In this document: positions 1-12,400 of the stretch, in pieces
How positions within the stretch are numbered: the first letter of the stretch is position 1
Layout of the letters: each line of letters opens with the position of its first letter
Origin: Ichthyophonus hoferi
Lineage: Eukaryota; Opisthokonta; Ichthyosporea; Ichthyophonida; Ichthyophonidae
DNA: 24,683 nucleotides
Reading direction: 5' to 3'
Assembly: GCA_002751075.1 (NCBI GenBank)
Contig: NAOQ01000001.1
Span: forward strand, 255,513 to 280,195
The notes under the pieces: generated by a model
What the model saw: the letters and a program-made list of their open reading frames with translations, nothing else
Told to the model about the DNA's origin: nothing
The model's database searches: none
Program-made: the position numbers and the translations under genes

Positions 1-1057
1 TTTGTATGGTTTTAGCACCGATCAGAGGGCAGGCACGGTTATTCTTTACATCAACATAGTTGTAGAGGTCGTTCATTACCTGCAATAGGAAAAAGTAGTA
101 AGTAAATAAAGAGGGCAGGTAGGTATAAGGTTTGTTTGGAACTTACTTCTTTGTTAGAAAGTAGAAAGAGAACAGCATAATAAGGCAGTAGTGCTTAGTA
201 TATAATGTCAAAACAAAACAAAGCAGGACACTCGGCAAACAATGGATCAGGAACTACAGACGGCATGAGGCAAAGGGGTGGGAAAACTCAATATATATAT
301 ATCAAGGTAGAAGACAATACAATAGACTACAATGGTCAATTTACAAAAGAATAATAAAAAACAAAAATAGAACCTGGGGCCTATGCATGCATTATTTCAA
401 TACTTTTCGCGCAGTCATTTCTTCATAACTGCCTACATTAGTATAAAACAAGGCTTACGTCTGTGTCTATTCTGCTGATATATGTGAAAGTTGAAAACTT
501 AACCTACAAAAATAAAATAAGAACCTTACCTCACTGAAAACTTTCTTAGTCTCCTTGTGCAAATTAGACATGGCAATACGTGCAGCAAGAATGGCATAGT
601 CCGGGTGTGTGGTGGTCTTGTATGCACAGGTCTCAGCAGCAAGGGTATCTAGCTCAACAGTCGTCACACCAGGGTAGATTCCGCTAATGATTGTTTGTGT
701 AATTTCAATAGGGTCCACATGCTCCATATTCAGACCATAACAGAGTTTGTTGACGCGGGACGTAATCTTATCGAACATAACCTGTTCCACACGTCCATCT
801 ATATATAGGGTAGTGATCGTATAAGAAACAGTATTTTGGCTACCCATCATAAAACTAAAAGAACAAAATCAAACATAGTATAAATCTTTAACCACAAGTG
901 TACCAGACACTCAATATGCAGAGCTTTCCAGGTGAAATGCATATTCTGTTCTTTCTGTAAGACCTGAGACTACATTATCAAACTCCTCAATTCAGTTGAA
1001 CGTAGTTATAAATTTCAACTTACCGCGCTTGATAACATAATGCTTCATAGCGACCAT
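1..1057 (-). CDS. RNR1: Ribonucleoside-diphosphate reductase large subunit, 5' part (three exons, runs off the window)
   Basis: This is the catalytic and allosteric subunit of class I ribonucleotide reductase, which converts NDPs to dNDPs in the cytosol. Exons on the minus strand are 1057-1024, 798-530 and 79 to the window edge. The introns (1023-799 and 529-80) have GTAAG donors and AG acceptors. Joining them gives 127 residues with an uninterrupted N-terminal ATP-cone: KRDGR at 10-14 (its Asp codon is split by intron 1), FDKIT at 20-24, LCYGL at 30-34, [13 protein letters not shown] at 56-68, [12 protein letters not shown] at 76-87 and [10 protein letters not shown] at 90-99, then VMNDLYNYV in exon 3. 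By family alignment, D21, D62 and K93 correspond to human RRM1 D16, D57 and K88 of the activity site, so dATP/ATP control is probably kept. The first ATG (AAAATGG context) gives MVAMKHYV; a second ATG three codons on could also serve. Family proteins are about 790-890 residues, so most of the gene lies outside the window. Confidence 0.96.
405..412 (+). promoter_or_regulatory. E2F-type octamer inside RNR1 intron 2
   Basis: TTTCGCGC fits the E2F consensus TTTSSCGC and lies in the second RNR1 intron. CpG-rich octamers are rare in this AT-rich sequence, so it may be an intronic control site of the same cell-cycle gene. A chance match cannot be excluded. Confidence 0.25.
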
Positions 1058-1169
1058 TTTCCCGTTGATTAACCTTGGCGATATGATGCACCAAGAAGGG
1101 AAAGAATAATTAGATAAGTATAGATTGGATCGAAAAACGCTGAACTGACAAAATGGTCCGCGTGTCCAC

Positions 1170-1303
1170 GGTATTTATAAATACTTGCTGTCGCTAATGT
1201 TATAAATAGGGCTCCAATCCAATTGGCAAAAAACCGTTTCTATTGGCTAACTATTCGCGCCAAATCTTAGTATCCAATAAAACCACATTAAGGAGACGTC
1301 ATC
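1170..1303 (-). promoter_or_regulatory. RNR1 core and proximal promoter (TATA-like, CCAAT cluster, E2F/MBF-type site)
   Basis: Upstream of the RNR1 start on the minus strand lie a TATA-like palindrome at 1172-1183, a second TATA-like stretch near 1201-1207, and several CCAAT pentamers: 1214-1218, the palindrome CCAATTGG at 1219-1226, 1242-1246 on the opposite strand, and 1274-1278. The sequence GCGCCAAA at 1257-1264 (TTTGGCGC when read toward the gene) is a perfect match to the E2F consensus TTTSSCGC. A CRE-like GACGTCAT lies at 1295-1302. E2F/MBF plus NF-Y-type boxes are the usual set on G1/S-expressed dNTP genes, so cell-cycle control is likely. Function here is inferred from motifs only. 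Confidence 0.55.
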
Positions 1304-1360
1304 CTGTTTTTAACCGTCGCGCATCAAATGTGTAGATTCGTAGCTTCGGGCGCCACTTTT

Positions 1361-1400
1361 CGCCAATGAGCGCTAAGGTAGGTAGTATGGCGCCGGAAAA
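1361..1400. promoter_or_regulatory. GC-rich patch with a further CCAAT box, upstream edge of the RNR1 promoter
   Basis: In an otherwise AT-rich spacer this patch holds CGCCAAT at 1361-1367, AGCGCT at 1369-1374 and GGCGCC at 1389-1394. It may extend the RNR1 control region. No open frame of note accompanies it. Confidence 0.25.
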
Positions 1401-2538
1401 TAAAGGTTACCATAACGGGACAATTTAAACAATTAAAAAGAATATTTTCTCAATGTGCTCATATGTGTATATGTATATTGTAGTAAATTTTGAAAGTATT
1501 ATTATTTTATAGGATAAAACCTTTTTTTAAAAAAGGTAAGGCAATGGATAATGAATAATAAACTCATATATTAATTTTATTGAATGTCCAATAACAAATC
1601 GCTTCCGATATATGCAACCGAGATATGCAAGTGGGGAAACCCTACGCTAGGCATTTGGAAAGGACGAATCCTAGCCATCGATTAAAAGATAAATTAGCGT
1701 TACGAGATATCAATAGCAATGCGCCTAGACGAATAAAAGCAAAAAGAGCCAATCGTTAATGATGTGGGCTATCGTTGCCGCCATAAACAAGCACAGACCA
1801 ATCCCATTTTAAGACAAAAATAAACAAATAAATCAGACGGCGCTGTTTGCTAAAGAGATATGTTATCTAGGTAGTAGTAACCAGCATATATTCTTACTTT
1901 TTATTTAAATTTCTCTATCATGCATCGGGTTGTCGAAACCAATTTCGAATAATTTTCTGTTATTTCACCGTCATAAGTGAATATAAGTTGTAAGTTGGAG
2001 ATTGTAAGCTAATACTTACGCTAAACACTACACTAGTACTATAACATATATACAAAGTATTACTGGAAACTGTACTTCCACTTTCAAGAAATTTATTTAA
2101 AATTTAGGGGTATTAACGCATATTTTGATTAAAAAAGAAATTATTCAACCTATAATCCAATATCAAGATTTTGTGAGTTGGTTTCATTAATTTTGCGCAA
2201 GCTAGTTTTTATGTTGCATCAACAGATATGAATATGATCGTTTATCCTACTCGTTCCCGCACCACACCATCATTTCTAGTATAAGCTTCAATCCATGCGT
2301 ATCCTCACGCGCACATATATATAAGCCCTTAATAGAGTAATTAAAAAACTGTATAAAGAGAGAGGTCTATAAATAATTTTTCCATCATAATTGTTTTAAA
2401 GTCATTTAGGTGGGAATCAGAGGTACAAAGAAAAAATAAGCTTATATGTAATGAGATAAATGAACAGAAATTAGAAAAATACGTATTTTTGTATAAAAGT
2501 AAAAGCCGAGTTCTCTTATTAGGGCTTAAATATTACAG
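1400..2538. other. Spacer between RNR1 promoter and the polymerase 3' end
   Basis: No gene is supported. The part next to 2538 is the 3' untranslated side of the polymerase gene on the minus strand. I see no perfect AATAAA there, only AATAAG about 17 bases past the stop. A patch of higher GC at about 1600-1860 has moderately long open runs on both strands but matches nothing I know. The rest is AT-rich and featureless. Confidence 0.5.
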
Positions 2539-3432
2539 TCATGCATCCCGCTCGTTAGGCGCCAAGTATTCTAGGCCCAAGGCCTTAAATATACTCTCTT
2601 CTGTAGGTGTTTGGATAGGTGTTCCTGGGAATAATTAAATAGAGTTAATATTATCCAAAAGAAGCAATACATATACATAAATATATCACATTTATTTAAA
2701 CTCTTTATGCAGTGGCAAGTGCTATTGGAACCATTCAATTTAAATATAGAGAAAATATTCAAGAGACTAGAATCGTCAACGGTATTGCATATTTTGACTT
2801 AACAACCATAAATTAACTTGCTCGCCCAAATAAACTGAATATATCGATATAGATTCCTCCGAGAGAGTAAAGTAAAGTACTAAAAAGGGTTGTAGACATA
2901 CCGGGATTTAACTTGTCCCCATTATTGGCCCTAACCACCTCAAAGTTGAGTGAGTGTTGCGTAAGGGACATTCCCTTCTAAAAAGAACCTTACGCTAGTC
3001 AGTGATTATTCTTCTGGAACTAGATCGGATGTAGACACAGTCATATCCTATAAAAAATATGCAACACATATATTGGGCACAACTTCAAAGCTCTCAGTTC
3101 AAGAAGACTACCGCATTTCCTCCATTAAGTTATTTTGATACAAACCATTTCATAGAACCTACATACTAATGACTTGCAATCTATAACCCTAACCCTTCTC
3201 TTATTGCGTCATTTGCAACGATTGTCCCCAATAAGATCGACCAATAGTCTAATGTGAAACGGAAGCAAAAGTCATTTAGCCAAATTAACTAAAATTAACA
3301 TGCTTGTAGTAGCAAAGGGGTTGGACCTTCTTAGCCAACAGGCGTATAGAACGATTGAAGTAGTCCGACCCTGTAAAATACAGGAGGCTACAAGCCCATT
3401 CTTCCCAGGGGACAACAATCAAGTCCAGTCGC
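2539..3432 (-). other. POLL: Polymerase exons 17-19: third catalytic Asp, YFTGS motif and thumb
   Basis: Exon 17 encodes RRLDLIVVP with the third metal ligand D554, then [15 protein letters not shown], the steric-gate region that excludes ribonucleotides. Exon 18 encodes [10 protein letters not shown] and exon 19 encodes [22 protein letters not shown] followed by TGA at 2541-2539. Spacing between motifs equals that of human Pol lambda. The exon 17 donor GTCCAA is weak, but it is the only one that gives the conserved LAKKKGMSL join. Confidence 0.92.
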
Positions 3433-6400
3433 CTGCATTGATTCAGCAAGGTTTATTGGCACGATATCATTAATATGTTAATGTCGCTCTAGAAAACAAA
3501 TGGTATATGTGTGTGCCAAATAGGAATGAGATACATTCAACCATCCGTCACACGCCAAGCTTGGCTAGAATACTCATTCAACTATTTTTATCATCTCTGT
3601 TATCTCGTTTACCCACTTATCATCATCTGCCCTGCATTATTACAAATAAATCCTTTGATACAATCTGAGCATGATATAATGCCAAAGAAAAATATATGCA
3701 TTTGTGTGGGAGATGGTTCCCATTAATGAACAAGTACTCGGGGGTCAAATAATGCAATCTTCTGGTTAATGAGGGTACCATCCATTCAACAATCTTATGG
3801 CTGAAAGAATAACAGAAGAATAAATGGTGATACCTCTTCATATAAGGCCATAATATGTATATTTCAGATAAAAAACACATATATCCTAAAGATTATAAAA
3901 CATACCTGTGTCTAGCAAACCCTGATCCCCTACAGCAACCTGCAAGGTTATTATCTTATCAGATCGTGGCATGTAAAGTTATAATCTATTGTGCTAAGCA
4001 ACATACGTTCACTTTCATGAAGTATAGTGACAACCATTCAATCCACCTAACCCCCAATATACAAATGCCATCTAATCTACAATTTAATACCACCGCGACC
4101 TGACCTCACCGGCTGACCAGAATAGGTATGAATCAGATTGTCAATTTGCCCACTTTGCAGTCAATAACCATAAATATGATAAAAAATTACGCCCATCCAT
4201 AAAGTATATTTTCTTTGGTATATGAAATCTTTGACTGAAGATATAGACAAATAAGCCTCCATCAGTATCAAACGCCACCCCAAGTATAAGAAATCATGAT
4301 ACCCCTTCAATGAACTGTATATATCAACTCTCTTTCTACAGCTATCTATATCTCTTGCTATAGTACTTCATATATCTCTTTAGGTGTTTTTTAAAAAAAT
4401 ATGTGTAAGTATCTTTTTTCAAGTATGCATGGGTATCGTCATGTCTCTGCGTTTGTTGTTCTGTTTATCTCCTCATTGTACCAATACATACCCATATATT
4501 TCAGCTGGCTTCCACCTTTAGGCATAGATAAATCATCTGTGATAAACCCTGATCGTTTCAGTTTGTCCAAAAGAGCATCGATAATATAACGTTGATTATC
4601 CTGTTTTCAATAGGCATTGAATAAGTTATAGACAAATGCAAGCATAAGTTTCAACTTTGTGAGTGAGGTGGCGTGTATCTGCATACACATATATGGGTTT
4701 ATATAAATACGTATGCACGTATGGATTGGCTAAGAGGGTGAAGAAAGGTGTAGTAATATAAAGGCATGCATGCACAGCAGCTATTATACTACCAGAGACA
4801 TTGCCGTCAGCTAAGAGGCCATATTCATATTAATTGCATTAGATAGTGCGAACAGGTAGCATCATATGCGTGCAATGGGATGGTGACACAACCTATTATG
4901 ATGACATATATTGCAGATAATACACAGGTACTGGCGGTGTAATAGCAGATTATCTGTGATCAATAAATAAGAATGCTGGCAGGTATCGACAAAATCAAGC
5001 CCGTTCAGCATCTACATTACTTTAAGACGAAACATATTAAAGTATGAAAAAGACTATCCCTCCCTGTTTAATAAATATACCCCAAGGGTTGTATTTCCTA
5101 TATCAATTAAAAGAAAAAACTCGATGAATAGTTATGTTTGACATAAAAGGCGAGGAAAGAAAAAACAGTAATGAAAAACAGAAACTTAAAAATAAATCAA
5201 AAACGCATGTATTGACCAGTAATGCCTTTTTCCATACATCTTGGGAGTCGGACTGACCATGAGGGTCAGAGATGAGGATATCAACATCTGGTTGGAATAG
5301 AAGGTGGCCTATTAACACGCTTATTCCAATATAAACTGTATCAAACAATAATTCAATTTCTATATGGCAACCGCTACCATGAACGGAGACCCTTTAACAT
5401 ATTGTTTAAATGTTTAAAAATTATGTTTTGGAGGTGGTGATACAAAAGAGATTGAAGATAAATGGGTCATGATCGGGAACAGATGAATATAAAATGAATA
5501 AATAGGAAAAGACGGCAAAATGGGGGTGTGTTCTTGCGTGCAAAATATAAGCATACATCTATACTTCACTGTTACTGTATAATTAGAATATTTAGTTAAT
5601 AACAAAGACTATTCAAAGATTTAAGATATCCCAATGTTATCAACCCAGTGTAAACGGACTACTATCATACTGATTATATAACTCTAGCATACATGATCAA
5701 GATTGGGCAGCAGTTAGATATTTCCCTTTGGTTACAGATCAATATTATATAGAATCCGTTCTCTCCTGCCCATAGTTAATGCTAATCATGCTTACATTCA
5801 TTTCCTGAACTCCCGACTTATCTTCCCTTCCTCGTATCCACTAATTTTTACCGTTCATGTGCGTATTAATATCACATGCCAAATCGGACATGCTTATATT
5901 ATAATGGTGAAGCAAACAGAATACGTTTTCATACCTCCACATAATTGCTTTCCTCTTCTATATGATCCACAGACCTGCAGCTTGAGCTGTTACTTGGTGA
6001 GTATAGGAGAGTTGGTGGAAATATGTTACTACTAGTAAGTATGTTGATGCGAGAATAAGTATACGTTTAAGGGCATATAAGTGCAAAAATTCCTGATAAA
6101 TAATAGTGGCTTAGAATAAAGAAAGCAATGTTTTAAGCTCCAAGGCAACCCTCAATGAGATTTTCAGTCTAAACCGAATCGTAAGGCCAAGTAAAGTTGA
6201 TTAGAAGAATAAAGGAAAAGAAAAAGCAAGAGGGGAAGGAAACGGTTTGAATGGAATAGGTAATGGATACCCATGGAAATAGTACACAGAGAAAAAGGAA
6301 TATATGACCAAGGGCCAGATAGACACAGACAGAAGTAAGAAGACGATCCACTAATTCTTTCATAGATTAATTGAGTTTTAATATAAAAATAAATTGTGAG

Positions 6401-9400
6401 AAAAATATACACATTTGAGCTAATCAAGACTTCTCAGAAAATATAGAACTTCCACATTATAGATGAAAATTTAATTTTTAAATCCAACGCATACAGGTAT
6501 CCCTTAACTCCCGAAAATCTATACAAGTATCATGTAGGAATATAAATTTCCCTCATGAAAACCTCATACCTTGGGGTTGATGCTAAGTGCGGCCTCAAAT
6601 ACAACATTCTTGATTGCAATTACCTGAAGATAGTAGTATTGGTAAGACATTGGAAGGCAACAAAATGAGTGAATTGCGTATATTAAAGAAGATAATTGCA
6701 TATTTAGTCGGTTTACAACAATATTTTCCTATCTATTATAGCCAACCTTGGCCTAACTTAAAGGGTTTAAATTAAAATATGCGTTCTTTTGTTTAATGTC
6801 ATCCAAATATACTATACAATTTCTATTTTTTTTTTAATAATGTCCCGGGATGCTCACGTATTTTGGTGTTTGTTTAGATCAACATTTTCCCCTTAATTAA
6901 GGTTGGCTATTACGTGGTATTGAGTAATGACTCTAAGCATATGGTTTACAAAAACCATGTCATATATTTATATGATAATTACCTATGTGATATCTTGATA
7001 ATAAAATATATAACTAATTTGATGCATTGCTGAAGTAATATATTACAAATGTTGTATATATATGTATATATGTACTATTACCTCAGATCTCGGTATCTTC
7101 TGCAGGAAGTCATCGTAGTACTTTAGGCCTATCCTGTAATCATAATTATAATTAGCTCATTATCTTCACAATACATAATTGCCCTGTCTGTAGAATATAC
7201 TGTGATGAAGGGGAAGTTCTATCAGGAGCACTGAGATATGAGCCAAGATAAACTAGCCAAATGTGCTTTATAATATTACAAATTATCCCAATATTTGTGC
7301 ATGTACGCAAATCAGGCAGATGCATTGCTTCTGTGTAGGTGATCGTGAACACATAGAAATATGTACTTGTCGTTAAAAGAAACCTCATCTATATTAAGAA
7401 TGAAACTATAGGTGTGTATGATAGTATAAATGTATGAACATATGTCTTGCGTTTTTGTTTTTAAACAAGATTTTGCTTATGTTCTGCTTACATTGGTGTT
7501 TGTGATTTTAGAGTGACAGTACAAGCGTATCATTTGGTACAAGTGTAAGTAGTAGTATGATTAGGAATGAAATTATAATCGCATATATTTGTATGGGTAG
7601 AAACGTTGATGCCTGTATGATATGTGGATAAGGCTTCATATTGGTTGCGTACTTTCACTTGCATCACCAAATAAAAAATTAAAGGGGTAGCATTGGCTCT
7701 CCAGATCACATACAGTTCACTAATGGCAGGCCAAACATCACAGATGAACTCCAAAATCTTATTGATTAAATAGAAACATGTGAAGCATTATGCACACACC
7801 ACTATAGAGAAGCAGTCAAAATGACATGATCACAAAAGGAACAAGAAATATCCTTACTGTTGTGAATAAGAAAGCCGTACTTTAGTACGAACATCGTCAA
7901 GTGTTCTGTACCCTGCTTGATAAAATTTCTGTGCGGTCCTGGTATAAATAATATATTACAACACAAACTTACGATATAGTAAGATAGAAATATGCCACTT
8001 CATATTGTGGCATGAGTATTTCATTTTTTGCTATGGACGGTGCTATTGTAGTATTCTCGTAGGACATATATGCTAAAATATAGTGTTTGTTATCACTTTT
8101 TTCAGAGGTCTGGAATATCCTATTGTATAATCTTCAATACAAACAAAAATGAAAGGTTATTTACAGTAACTCATCTTTAAATAAATAGGTTCTTAATTTT
8201 ATTGGTTGGGCATGTATAAATGAAAAGAATATAGGAAACACGTATATATATGCATTGAGAAGGAAAATGTTAATCAAAGCTATGTCTTATGTCTATATAG
8301 ACAGAGCAGTAGATAGAAAATATGCATAATGCATATTGCTATACATTTCCTTATTCATATCAACCTACAAAGCAGTGCTGTCTTGGTATTTCTTAACACG
8401 TATTTTCTTTATTTAACTATCATTACCAAAGATCACCTCCCCATTACTTTCTGGTTCTTTTCCCTATTCATCTTATCTGTTACTTAGTTCATAGTTAAAT
8501 AACTGATAATAGAAAGTGTGGTAGCCTATTCGATAGTATATGAATATATGTAGGTGTAGCCCCGCGCTTCCAACCAGGCAATGTTTTTCTATTTAATTAT
8601 CTCTCTACCTCTCATATCCTGATCATAAATACTTACTCTAGCCGTGCATGTGCCCACTCCCCATATATTTGCAAACATGTTGATAATCTCTGTCTCTTTA
8701 GGAATATACTTTGTTTTCTGCACGTAAAAACATATGAGATAAAGTAGCAGTAATTGGGTAATGTGCTAAAAGAAATGAATGATAGATACATCAACACTTA
8801 GTGCATTACAACTAATAACTCATGGTAACATATCACCAGTCGATATATATTTCTAAAGCATAGCAATACAATGAGGGGTGTATCTTTTAAATCAGATAGT
8901 TAGGAGCAAGTATTAAAGTATGAAAGGCTTTACTCCACAATCATCACGGCCCATTCATTCCGGTAATATATATATAAAGGGTGATATATTAAAGGTATTC
9001 AAATGCATAGTCACTGTCAAAACAAAGATATAAAAGTCATCACCGCCATTTCTCCGGTGCGTATAATCTCCCAAATATGCTCTGCGAGTCGATTTCCCTG
9101 CAGAATCCATAGGGCTGTAAATATCACAAACAAGTAAATTGTGACATAATTAGCTATATACATATTGCACAAATTACATCCAAACTTCATTACAAAATAG
9201 ATTTACAGCACTTTGTAGTGTGCACATTTATTAATGAAAACGATTTACTATGTGGTCTAGAAAACAAGACAAACTATAATTAATAAATTAAACAGCAGCG
9301 GTCTGCTGGTATCAGATTTGAGAGGAGAGAGGTTGGTATGTGTACAACTTATTTTCATATTTACACTTTCATGCGCCTCTTGTTCTAATTCTCTTGCAAT

Positions 9401-12400
9401 CTCCATCTCGCTTTCAACCGTACCCTCTTCTCTTAGTTTTGTTTTCATTATGTCTCTCATACTCCTTTTCTACAGTTTTCTCATTGTCCATCTCTCTCTC
9501 TTCCATGCACCACTTCTACCTTATTCACTCTTTTTCATTTTCGTCTATATTCAACAATATTATATGCATATACTCATACACTCTCCACTATATATCCTTC
9601 TTATAAGCCTTGCTAATTTCACGCAATGCAATTGTCCATTACAATAAACTCTTAGACCTAAGTATCAACATCTATATATTACGTATAGCCTTGAACTAAA
9701 GACAAGAACAGAGGTGATATTATATTGAGATAGGTAATATGCGTAAAGAAACTAGCGTTATTGAGGAGGTAACATGGTGATGTGCGTGGTGATGATCTAT
9801 CCAAATATTTTTTCCCAGAGTGGTTCTCAGATATGCCCATACAAGGCAAGAGTACGTCACTAAGAGAGAAAGAGAGATTAAGTAAGAGATAAATCAAGAG
9901 CATGAGTATATATATATATATATATTAAACAATCTAAATGAAAGACAAGATGCAGAAAGATAAATACAACACATACCACATTTGGCAACGCCTTTGCAGC
10001 CTCCAGGGACTCTATCCTCACAGGGGCACGTTTGAGAGAGCTAATTGCTTTCTTATAACCTATCACGTGAAATACATCTCCCTCCGCCTCATATCCTGGA
10101 CATGGTATTAGATTGTAATTGGATACAACCGCATCAGAAGTGTAATGATACAAGGAGGCTCATATGGGCATAGATATACAGGTATATGTATGGGTAGAGT
10201 GTAAACTATAGCAAACCTCATCAGCATTGTCTCGCCCATATATATTAATAAACCAGTACAATACCTCAAAACACAAAACATGCCCTAACTCATATCTTCC
10301 TTCTACAATGCTATCTACATATGGGAGCACACTTGTGCACATCTCTATGTTCACTGTCTACATGCACACATGTTTAAATAGGCCATATGCTAGCAATATG
10401 CCTCTTTCCTTGATATCCCATACTATTTATGCTTTGTTGCATTATTCATGTCCGGATCACCATCATTTACTCGCTTTTTTCTCTTTCTCACTCTCTTTCT
10501 CTATATACTACCTCTTCCCATGCATTATTTATCACCCATCTTTCTAAACATATATCAACCCAATCACAGATGTTTTCTTGTACATACTACGTAGCATTTT
10601 TTCCAGTTGCTCAATAATGTCCTGATTGTAACTGACGGCATCCACAGGATAAGGGCGAGCACATGTCTACACACCAATATGCAATAGTAATGATGTAAGA
10701 AAGATATTTCGTCTAGATAAACTCACGCATATGTACATTCTATTGGCTACAACTAAATGTTCATGAAATGATTGATCCCAATAAGGGATCAGAATGCAAA
10801 TCATAATTAGAGAAACTATATAAACAAAGAACAATGAATGAAAGATCTACATGAATATTAGAATGGGAAATGATTGATATAGATGCGTATTAGCACACAC
10901 TTACGGGTTTGCATAAATATAACCATATTAATATACATGTACAAAAGCTTTCAGACTAACAGGTATATATATATATGCATAGTTGAATATCTAGAGAAAC
11001 ATAAATAAAAATCCCACTGGTATTTAAACAGAAAAAAAATTTGACTGGTTGTCATATAGGCCAACGACAGACAAGCAAGCCAACATATAAGTAGACAGAA
11101 AGGTACTCAGATAAGACAATAAATGACTCACCCACTTGACTTGCATTATATTGCTAGACTGGGACGACACCTTATTCAAATCCACTCCCATACTAGCTGG
11201 AATCAAGTCGTCCTGATCCTCTTCCTCTCCCTCGGTGCAGGTGTTACCAATCATATCATCTGTGAACATTGCTTTACGTCCGGGCTGGTCTGTAAAAAAA
11301 ATAATTATGTTGATTACTCTAGCTTGACATAGCTAACCTTAAATATCAAAGCCAATGGTGTTCTATAAAACTATCTTGCTAATCTAGAGATAAGTAGAAA
11401 AATACATATTAAAATTATGAAAATATGAATTTGACCAAAGTATAAAACAGTAGACAATCAGAAACCAAAAAATATATAAAAAGTAGAAAACTAAAGTACT
11501 GCCACTCAAAGACCAGATACTATGGTAGAAAAAAAGTAAACAAAATAGAGTTTGAGTATTAACATCTATTACCTAACGCATTGTTGTAGAAATGGAAAAT
11601 ATTAGACCTGTTAAGGTTTGTCATAGGCACTTACCACCTGGTAGGAGTGGCGAAATGAAAGCTGCTTGAGTAGAATTTACAGTATCCATTGGTTCTTGGG
11701 GGGGTTTAGAGTAGTGTTCCTTCATTGGCATGGGCAGGGTAAGTATGGGAGAGGTATCAATAGACACAAGGTATTCGTCTTGGGGGACCTGGGTTCTAAC
11801 TGTGAGGCACTGGAGTAGAGATGTAAAATGTGTGTATGTGTAGTGGGATAGTTGGAGATTAATCTACATTATCTTATGTTGATCTATGTCTAAAAGGGTG
11901 TAGGTGTTGTTTTATATAGGTTTATATAAGTGCTTTCATTTTCTTTCTTTTGTTCTAGCATGTATGCACGTTTAGGTGATGATAATGATGCTGGAGATGT
12001 AGTTATTGGAATCATCCTGCCAATCAGATTAATGAGCCAATTATTCAGCAGCAATAGTGACGAATGACTAGGTCAATAAAACCGTAGGCACGTATTACCG
12101 TAGCAGCAACTATGATCAGACTATAAAACAATAACATTAGTTATAAAGACCATACCTGAGAGAACCATTCTGCAGATAGTACTACTAGGCCTGGGGGAAG
12201 GGTAGTAGAACCAAGTATCTATAAAACCAAACTTGTTTTAGGGCTTTGTAATAGCATTCAAAGCAAATAATGAAAAAAATCAAGTCTCACTTATATTAAT
12301 CTAAGGTATAATAGAAGAGTAAAATAAAATGATAACGTTTGAATGGTTTGAAAGGCTGGTTTAAGACTCCAGGCTTAAAAAAATTAGAAGGCTAGGAAGA

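Larger units (their letters stand above)
9044..11289 (-). other. POLL: Polymerase exons 5-8: linker and 8-kDa (HhH) domain
   Basis: Exon 5 is an acidic linker (EGEEEDQDD) ending in KW. Exons 6-7 join as [19 protein letters not shown] and [22 protein letters not shown], the signature of the 8-kDa domain. Exons 7-8 join as [17 protein letters not shown], the helix-hairpin-helix that grips the 5' phosphate side of a gap. Pol beta and Pol lambda have Lys after AE here (K72 and K312), the Schiff-base nucleophile of the dRP lyase; this gene has His381 (codon at 9079-9077). The first hairpin residue is also Asn instead of the usual Gly. The exon 7-8 junction is clean (GTATGTG donor, CTGCAG acceptor). 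Confidence 0.88.

Noticed and set aside
1600-1860. Higher-GC patch with open runs of up to about 45 codons on both strands
   Set aside because: No family recognised, both strands equally open, and no start, splice or length support.
9257-9460. Charged, coiled-coil-like minus-strand frame as an extra polymerase exon
   Set aside because: The exon 7 to exon 8 junction is already in frame and conserved; the charge comes from the GA-rich intron sequence.
9318-9647. 109- and 88-codon plus-strand frames rich in Leu, Phe and Ser
   Set aside because: They are translations of the pyrimidine-rich tract in polymerase intron 7.
10160-10354. 64-codon minus-strand frame between polymerase exons 6 and 7
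   Set aside because: It falls in intron 6; exons 6 and 7 join directly in the conserved MLR-RYEAEGD order.
10227-10547. 106-codon plus-strand frame
   Set aside because: It lies in intron 6 over a pyrimidine-rich tract, antisense to the polymerase gene, with no domain.
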